Source: CAVWCW01 sp963753615 (lineage in GTDB: Bacteria; Pseudomonadota; Gammaproteobacteria; Chromatiales; Chromatiaceae). Taken from it: a stretch of 64,000 bases of DNA. A program made the position numbers and the translations under genes. Under the pieces are notes generated by a model. It had not been told where the DNA came from, ran no database searches, and saw only the letters and a program-made list of their open reading frames with translations. The DNA is taken from positions 1 through 64,000 of the forward strand of contig CAVWCW010000016.1 in assembly GCA_963753615.1 (NCBI GenBank), written 5' to 3'. Numbering within the stretch: position 1 is the stretch's first letter; each line of letters starts with the position of its first letter. Shown one piece after another: positions 59,066 to 64,000 of this stretch.

Positions 59066-59677
59066 TCAATACCGGTGGATTCCGCCCGCGGCCAGCCAGT
59101 AGCGCAGCTCGTAGTTGTGGGTGGATACCGGGAACACCATGCCCATCTTGAAGGGCTTGCCCTCGGCCTTGTACTTGTCCACCACCGGCTTCAGATATTC
59201 GGACTTTATCGGATGCTGGGGCTTGCCGTCGGCCTGTTTGGGCACCTGTGGTTTCATCTGCTCCCAGACCTCGTTGGAGACGGTAATGCCGTTGCCGTTG
59301 AGGTCCATCGAGAAGGGGGTGACGATGTGGGCCTCGGTACCGAAGCCGCTGGTGGCCGCCAGCGGCTGGCCGGCCAGCATGTAGGTACCGTCGAGTTGGC
59401 CGTCGATAACACCGTAGAGCAGCACGTTCGAGTTGGCCTGAGCCTCCAGGGTCACGTACAGACCTTCGTCCTCGAAATACCCCTTCTCATAGGAGATGGC
59501 CAGCGGGGCCATGTCGGTGAGTTTGATGAAACCGAACTTGAGGTCTTCCTTTTCCGGCTCACCGAGTTCGGCATGGGCGCCGGCGGCCCCAAGCAGGCAG
59601 GCCATCAGCAGGCTACCGGCAATCTTCTTGACCGCACCGCGGCGGCCGGCAGCGAAATGCATGTGCAACAACTTCAT
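59066..59677 (-). pseudogene. nrtA: NrtA-like nitrate ABC transporter binding protein, 3'-truncated
   Basis: Periplasmic nitrate/nitrite-binding protein (NrtA/CmpA/NasF family). The N-terminus has a signal peptide (KKIAGSLLMACLLGAAGAHA) and the mature start GEPEKEDLKFGFIKLTDMAP, then KGYFEDEGLYVTLEAQAN, GQLDGTYMLAGQPLAATSGF and FPVSTHNYELRYWLAAGG. It stops at about 200 residues, where the family has 430-470, because the IS3 remnant begins there (last native codons near 59085). No permease or ATPase genes remain. A sigma-54 promoter and structured leader are preserved upstream, so it was once nitrogen-regulated. Confidence 0.82.
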
Positions 59678-59710
59678 TGAATGCCCCTATCCGGTTACCC
59701 GGAAAAAACC

Positions 59711-59848
59711 AAAAAAAAACGGCATCTCGCCCTAAACGGATCAGAGACTGATCCACCTAAGACGGACACCGTTGTCCGAAAGGCGACCGGCAGCGGTCGC
59801 AGAGGCTGGAGGTAAGCCTAGTGGCCCATCGAGCTCGCCGTTGAGCTC
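59711..59848 (-). promoter_or_regulatory. Structured leader of the nrtA-like gene, possible ANTAR (NasT) antitermination target
   Basis: Between the sigma-54 promoter and the gene the minus-strand RNA can form several short hairpins: GAGCTC-AACGGC-GAGCTC (59848-59831), GCGACCG-CTGC-CGGTCGC (59800-59783), CGGACA-ACGG-TGTCCG (59778-59763) and GGATCAG-TCT-CTGATCC (59754-59738), then a nine-T run (59719-59711). The first has a six-base loop with A at position 1 and G at position 4, the pattern bound by ANTAR proteins such as NasT. The hairpin next to the T-run is weak, so the terminator part is uncertain. Confidence 0.4.
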
Positions 59849-59886
59849 ACCCGCCATTGGGTTGTCGGGCCGTTGCGAATTGATAT

Positions 59887-59902
59887 AGCATAAGTCGCGC
59901 CA
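59887..59902 (-). promoter_or_regulatory. Sigma-54 (-24/-12) promoter of the nrtA-like gene
   Basis: Minus strand TGGCGCGACTTATGCT (59902-59887) fits the consensus TGGCRCGRNNNWTGCW with GG and GC ten bases apart. It lies 210 bp before the ATG. Two direct copies of TTGCACCGAA (59988-59997 and 60009-60018), 21 bp apart, lie upstream and contain the NtrC half-site TGCACC. Confidence 0.65.
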
Positions 59903-60018
59903 ACATCCCGGGAACCGGCTTAAACGGGGACTCAAGGCCGGCAGAAGCGGAAAAATCTGCCCCCAGATTCACACATACCCCAGGTTTTTGCACCGAACCG
60001 CGGCGGAGTTGCACCGAA

Positions 60019-60427
60019 ATGGCGCTCGACCCGAGATCCGGCAGTTGGCCTACTGCTGCGACGCCCGCTCCCCCTGGGTGGTGAAGCTCCAGCTGAAGGG
60101 ACCTTTCCCGAACTTCCACCAGATTCTTCGCCGATTCGCTCCTAATCCCCCCTTCAGGAACTAGCGTCTTCGCTATTACCGGGGCGGTTCAACCCTCCGT
60201 CGACGTCTCTTCGGCACCGCGCTGCCGACCGACAGATGTCAATGACGAGATTGTTTGCATTCGGGAAGATGGAGGCGAGTTGGTCTCGGAATTCAAAGAG
60301 GGGGTCGGTTAGCTGCCCTTCTGCTGCCCCGGAGCCAGCGCTGTGGTGAGTCATGGGGTCCGCTTGAATTTCGACCCGGTCGGACCATCGGGTGTTGCTG
60401 GTCGATAATCTAGATGGGTACAAGGTC
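60019..60427. other. Non-coding stretch upstream of the nitrate promoter
   Basis: 409 bp with no gene I can support. A minus-strand frame over 60154-60729 covers it and the next gene in antisense but shows no recognisable features. Nothing else was identified. Confidence 0.4.
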
Positions 60428-60679
60428 ATGAAAACCGTATCAATCGTAGCAACCTTCATCCTGCTCAGTACTTTTGGCTCTTCTTCGTTCGCAGCCGGAG
60501 GGCAAAACCAGATCCAGAATCCGATCCTCGGTGATAACTGCATCGAGACGATTCCTCCGGGAATCGATGCCGCTGCATGCGAGGAAATGCCGGCACCGGC
60601 GCAGGCCGGCGTAAACGTGTTCTTCTGCGACACCACTACGATCGTTATTTGCCAGGAAGAGGACACGGAAGAAGACTGA
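60428..60679 (+). CDS. Small secreted protein with four cysteines, unknown function
   Basis: 83 residues, not recognised. The signal peptide (MKTVSIVATFILLSTFGSSS to FAA, residue about 23) is clear; the mature part of about 60 residues is acidic and has four Cys (DNC, AAC, FFC, VIC) suited to two disulfides, ending EEDTEED. ATG at 60428 is preferred over upstream starts because it begins the signal peptide. It stands between the nitrate relic and an unannotated stretch. Confidence 0.55.
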   Translation: MKTVSIVATFILLSTFGSSSFAAGGQNQIQNPILGDNCIETIPPGIDAAACEEMPAPAQAGVNVFFCDTTTIVICQEEDTEED

Positions 60680-62293
60680 CACTTTACCGCTTGTGAAAAA
60701 CACCTCCCCTGTGGCGCGCACCCCAACACGGGTAGGCGCCATGGGGGCCGCTCAGCCGGCGGGCCTCGGCGGCGTCAAGCTAGATCCCGTCGCTCGCGGA
60801 GCTTGATACCGCGTCACCCTGCCGTGCTTCCGAATAACCAGCTACCGCTTGGCGGCCAACCTGCCCCGAGAGGAACTCTTTGGCGGATCTGAGAAGGAGC
60901 GTGCTGTTTGCGGACGCTGGGGTCACCCTTAGCGAGGATGAAATTGGTTTGAGCGTCACACCCGGTGCGAACAGCGATTTGCGGCTGGTCATCTTGGCGC
61001 CAAAGTCCAGCCAACCACCGTTCTCGTTGCCAGGCCAGATGCGATAGGCGACGAGGGCGTCAAACCCAAGCGCTCTATGCGTCGGCCGACCGGCACGTCG
61101 GCGAGCCCCTGCGCAAACTCGCGACGGATCAGATCCCTGCGGAAGTGTTGGAAAAGCGCTCGCTGGCCTGCAGCAGCAAGGTTTTCGATAACAGCGTTAA
61201 CGCAGCGCCGTGTCAGAGAGGGTCAGGGATGGGGTTTGCAGTCTTACCCGAGGTTGAAAGCAACGTCGAGCCGGGGCGACCCGGCGGCGTCAAACAGCCC
61301 GCCCGGAGCCGCACATGGCTCGCCGAAAAAGCCGGGTCAACGCTTCGGGTTGTATACGCCGATGACGTTATTGTCCACCAACTCCATGCCGAGCACCCAA
61401 GGCACGTTATTGCTGAGCCTGTCATGTTGATGGTGACACATCGGGGTATATCTGGGACTTTTGACAATGTGATAGGGGTGATAGAGCCGGACCGGATAGC
61501 CATAAGGCATCACGGGTGCCCGTTCGCACGCCTCGAGACTCTTGGCTAAGCTGAGCTCATTCTGAAATTGGGCCACATGCGTGCCGATCATCTCGTCTTT
61601 TCTGGTTTCGTACGACATCGATCTGGTTGCCTGTTTAACGGCTCTAAAGAGCTTTGCATCGAGGATATTTGCTGAATTAGATTCTACTAAAATTCTGGTG
61701 CCCCCAGTACCGCCAGCTGTCACAGTTTGTGAATTCTGATGCCTCCATGCAACATGTGTTGACCAAGGTCAATCAATTTCCCTTTATGCGCCGAAATCAG
61801 CGCGACCAGTTCGCATCTTCTTCGCTGAAAAGCTGGCTCCCGGCCCGGTCCGAGCGGGGTCCTCGCCGCCCTGAACCGATTTCGTAGTCGGAACTTCCGG
61901 TTGAGTGAGCCTTGTGCGGAGGGAGCCGAAGTAAGACCGGTTTCCGGCTTCAACACTTCGTAACGACTTTCGCAATAAGCCAGCGTTATGAGCCAGGAAA
62001 CCAGGATACCGCCGGCTGACCGGCTGGAAAACGCAGGCCCGCCACCTTAAGTTGTTGCAGAAAACAGGCTATTGTTGCGCTTTAGAAACAGGTTCCACGA
62101 ATGTTGCTCAAACACACTTTCAGCGCCCGTACCACCCGCGACCCAGCCGTCGACATGCCTGGGTCGAACGCACGCCCCGCGCGCCGGGGCCCCGGTACCC
62201 TTTCCGGGTTAAACTCTTTATGTGACCTGCCCTCCCCCATGCAGCGCTGTGTCAGGAGATTATTCCCATCTCCAACAATAGAGGATGGGCAGG
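60680..62293. other. 1.6-kb stretch without recognisable genes
   Basis: Frames of 100-190 codons exist on both strands (for example plus 60965-61549 and minus 61337-61723) but they overlap each other, have poor starts and match no family I know. Two sites stand out: TTGACCAAGGTCAA (61759-61772), resembling an FNR-type box, and an inverted repeat TGACCTGCCC / GGGCAGGTCA (62223-62232 and 62287-62296). The stretch looks like decayed sequence between the nrtA-like and nasT-like fragments. Confidence 0.5.
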
Positions 62294-62509
62294 TCAAAAC
62301 ATCAGGTATGGGTCCAAAGTCACCGTTGCAGTGCTGCCCAGCAACAGGGTGTCGCGCCCGGGCCAGTCGAGGTCGATGATTACCACGTCGGGTTGCTGCT
62401 CCAACACTTGTTCCAGCAAGTCGTCGGCGGACGCCAACAGTTGCGCCACCGCCGCCTGGCGCTCGCGCTGCTCGTCCACCAACATGACTCTTATAGTTGC
62501 CACCGGCAC
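62294..62509 (-). pseudogene. NasT-like response-regulator receiver fragment
   Basis: About 71 codons starting with GTG at 62509. TIRVMLVDEQRERQAAVAQL and LEQQPDVVIIDLDWPGRDTL are the first strand and the phosphorylation-site strand of a receiver domain; the second phrase resembles NasT, the ANTAR antiterminator of nitrate assimilation genes. A segment between them seems deleted and everything after RDTL is replaced by unrelated sequence, so the ANTAR output domain is gone. Its presence 2.6 kb from the nrtA-like fragment supports a former nitrate locus. Confidence 0.5.
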
Positions 62510-62700
62510 TGGATCCTGCCCACTGGGAATCCAGCGTACATTGGCAAATACTGTTCCACCCTGGCCTGGTTTCCTCCCCCTCTCAGCTCGAGAATGGCAA
62601 AGGCATTCGGCCGCAATGGCGGCTCACTATCTTGCCCTGATACTGCGCGCGACCGCGGCCTCCGGCGGCCCTTCAGGGCGCGCGCGCAACCGGCGCTGGC

Positions 62701-63207
62701 TCAGTTCCAGACCTGGTTGGGGGATGCGTTGCAGTTGATGGTCACCACATTGCCCCCAGGGGTCTTGGCGTCGCCAGCCGCATGCAGGCACTTGTTCAAA
62801 CCATTGACCAGCCGCTTCTTGTCGTCCTGCTTCCACTGCTGGGCCTTGGCCGCTGCACAGTTCTGAATCAGCACGTTGGCCCCCGGCTTATTGGGGTCAC
62901 CCGCCACGCCAACGCACTTGCCGCCTTGGTTGACCAGCCGGCCCGCGCCGTCGAAGCGCCACTTCTGGTTATTCAGCTTCGGATTGCAGTTCTGGATCAC
63001 CAGATTGGCGCCGGGCTTGGTCACGTCGCCTGCGACGTGCAGACACTTGCCGGTGGGCAGCTTGTAGGCGCGCAGGGCCTTGGACTCCTCGACAATCTTG
63101 TGACCCTCTTCCTGCATCGCCTTGAGGGCATCGGTATTAAACTCCACCGCGCCTGCACCGGGCAGATAGACGACCACGAGCGAGGCAATCAGATATGCGT
63201 GTTTCAT
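62701..63207 (-). CDS. Secreted ricin-B-type lectin domain protein
   Basis: 168 residues. Signal peptide MKHAYLIASLVVVYLPGAGA, a short helical linker (DALKAMQEEGHKIVEESKAL) and one beta-trefoil with three repeats: GKCLHVAGDVTKPGANLVIQ then QKWRF, GKCVGVAGDPNKPGANVLIQ then QQWKQ, and NKCLHAAGDAKTPGGNVVTI ending QVWN. The QxW motifs are the ricin-B hallmark, so it should bind carbohydrate outside the cell. ATG 63207 begins the signal peptide; an upstream ATG at 63240 is less likely. It is divergent from tamB; partner enzymes are not nearby. Confidence 0.88.
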   Translation of the reverse strand: MKHAYLIASLVVVYLPGAGAVEFNTDALKAMQEEGHKIVEESKALRAYKLPTGKCLHVAGDVTKPGANLVIQNCNPKLNNQKWRFDGAGRLVNQGGKCVGVAGDPNKPGANVLIQNCAAAKAQQWKQDDKKRLVNGLNKCLHAAGDAKTPGGNVVTINCNASPNQVWN

Positions 63208-63319
63208 TGGCTTCGACCTTTGAATAGTATGGTTGATCAACCCGGCACGTTACGCCTTGAACGCCCGGCTGACAACCTCCGGCAGGGTTCTGCCTGTAGA
63301 CCACGGAATCCCTGACAAA

Positions 63320-64000
63320 GTGCCTGCTGCCCTGAAAAATGCCCTAATCATCCTGCCGTCGCTGCTAGTGCTGGTAACCGGCCTGCTGCTAGGCCTGGCC
63401 GGCACCGAACAGGGCACCCGGCTGGTGGCGGAGCAGGCCCGCCACTGGTCCGGAGGTGCCCTGGACTGGGAGCGCATCGAAGGGCGCTTGCTGGGCCCGC
63501 TGCGGTTGCAGGGGCTGCGTTTGCGCCGACCGGAGCTAGCCCTGGATGTGCAGGCGCTGGCCCTGGACTGGCGTCCGACCGCCCTGTTTAACGGGCGGCT
63601 GCAAATTGACCGCCTGGAGGCCGAGAGCATCCGGGTCGAACTCGCCGAAACCGGCGAACCGCCCACACCCTCGGAGCCTTTGCGGCTCACTGACCTCTCC
63701 CTGCCCCTGGAACTCTGGCTCCAGGGTCTGAGGGTAGAGGACTTGGAACTGCGAACCGGGGACGAAACCGCACAGCGGATCGACGAGCTTGAGCTGGCAG
63801 CGCGCCTGGACGCTCGCCAACTGTGGCTGCAACGGCTCACCCTGCGCAGCCCGGACGGCGGCCTGGCGGCCCAGGGCCGGGCCGAACTCAGCGAGACCCT
63901 CCCCCTGCGCCTGAAATTGGAATGGGACTGGCGCCTGCCGGACCAACGCCTCGCCGCCGGGCGCCTGCAGCTGCGCGGCGATGCCCGGAACCTGAACCTC
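63320..64000 (+). CDS. tamB: TamB, translocation and assembly module inner-membrane protein (partial)
   Basis: Large inner-membrane-anchored, periplasm-spanning protein working with TamA or in lipid transport to the outer membrane. The window holds the first 227 residues: an N-terminal membrane helix (ALIILPSLLVLVTGLLLGLA) followed by the AsmA/TamB start WERIEGRLLGPLRLQGLRLR and beta-rich repeats. The GTG at 63320 is the best start, though the frame is open further upstream. The rest continues past the window. tamA is not upstream, where it usually lies. Confidence 0.85.
   Translation, partial: MPAALKNALIILPSLLVLVTGLLLGLAGTEQGTRLVAEQARHWSGGALDWERIEGRLLGPLRLQGLRLRRPELALDVQALALDWRPTALFNGRLQIDRLEAESIRVELAETGEPPTPSEPLRLTDLSLPLELWLQGLRVEDLELRTGDETAQRIDELELAARLDARQLWLQRLTLRSPDGGLAAQGRAELSETLPLRLKLEWDWRLPDQRLAAGRLQLRGDARNLNL

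Noticed and set aside
60965..61549. 194-codon plus-strand frame
   Set aside because: No family, poor start and overlap with the minus-strand frame; it could be a relic, but I cannot support it as a gene.
61337..61723. 128-codon minus-strand frame starting with GTG
   Set aside because: No recognisable family and no convincing ribosome binding site at the right distance, and it overlaps another open frame of similar quality. Left as unassigned sequence.

Overview
The window is GC-rich DNA from a gammaproteobacterium, probably a member of the Chromatiales or a relative. Three conserved gene orders support this: recN-fur-bamE-rnfH-ratA-smpB, rpsB-tsf-pyrH-frr-uppS-cdsA-dxr-rseP-bamA-skp-lpxD-fabZ-lpxB-rnhB-dnaE, and glnD-dapC-dapD-(Spx/ArsC-like)-dapE. 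Heat-shock control by HrcA and a CIRCE operator, rather than by sigma-32 alone, is also compatible with that placement. The species cannot be named from the sequence alone.

Layout. 1-3662: heat-shock genes hrcA, grpE and dnaK on the minus strand, with dnaK cut by the window edge and full of frameshifts. 3835-10229: nadK, recN, fur, bamE, rnfH, ratA, a sodium-dependent NSS-family transporter and smpB. 10424-28671: one long minus-strand block running from rpsB to dnaE for translation factors, UMP kinase, isoprenoid and phospholipid precursors, outer-membrane assembly and lipid A; lpxA is missing from its usual place between fabZ and lpxB. 29076-37690: map, glnD, a secreted low-complexity protein, a VOC protein and the lysine/diaminopimelate genes dapC-dapD-dapE, the last group heavily frameshifted. 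38074-41767: a Gly/Pro/Tyr-rich anchored protein, a small acidic protein, darP and recJ. 41863-49081: a six-gene MoxR/Bat-type operon (MoxR AAA+ ATPase, DUF58, DUF4381, two von Willebrand A proteins and BatD).

From about 49,100 to 63,210 the character changes to an accessory region with long non-coding stretches, AT-richer genes and broken genes. It holds a 5'-truncated multiheme cytochrome, a secreted metallophosphoesterase, a secreted orphan, a catalase-peroxidase whose signal peptide is hidden by a one-base shift, an FG-GAP repeat relic, an orphan TAXI-type binding protein, an IS3-family remnant that truncates a nitrate-transporter binding protein (NrtA-like), a NasT-like receiver fragment and a ricin-B lectin. 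Core sequence resumes with tamB at 63,320. The NrtA-like fragment keeps a good sigma-54 promoter and a hairpin-rich leader of the kind read by ANTAR antiterminators, so this is best read as a decaying nitrate-assimilation locus.

A short repeat family of MITE type (terminal inverted repeats GGGAAACGCTGA / TCAGCGTCTCCC, flanked by TA) occurs four times, at 10,229, 33,416, 51,977 and 53,148. The copy at 10,229 is inserted in the stop codon of smpB. Frameshifts cluster in two places (1-1657 and 34,800-37,690), both in genes that are normally essential, so they are more likely sequence errors than true decay. I found no CRISPR array, tRNA, rRNA or prophage, and no clearly undescribed multi-gene system. 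The most unusual items are the repeat family, the nitrate-locus relic with its control region, and the absent lpxA.
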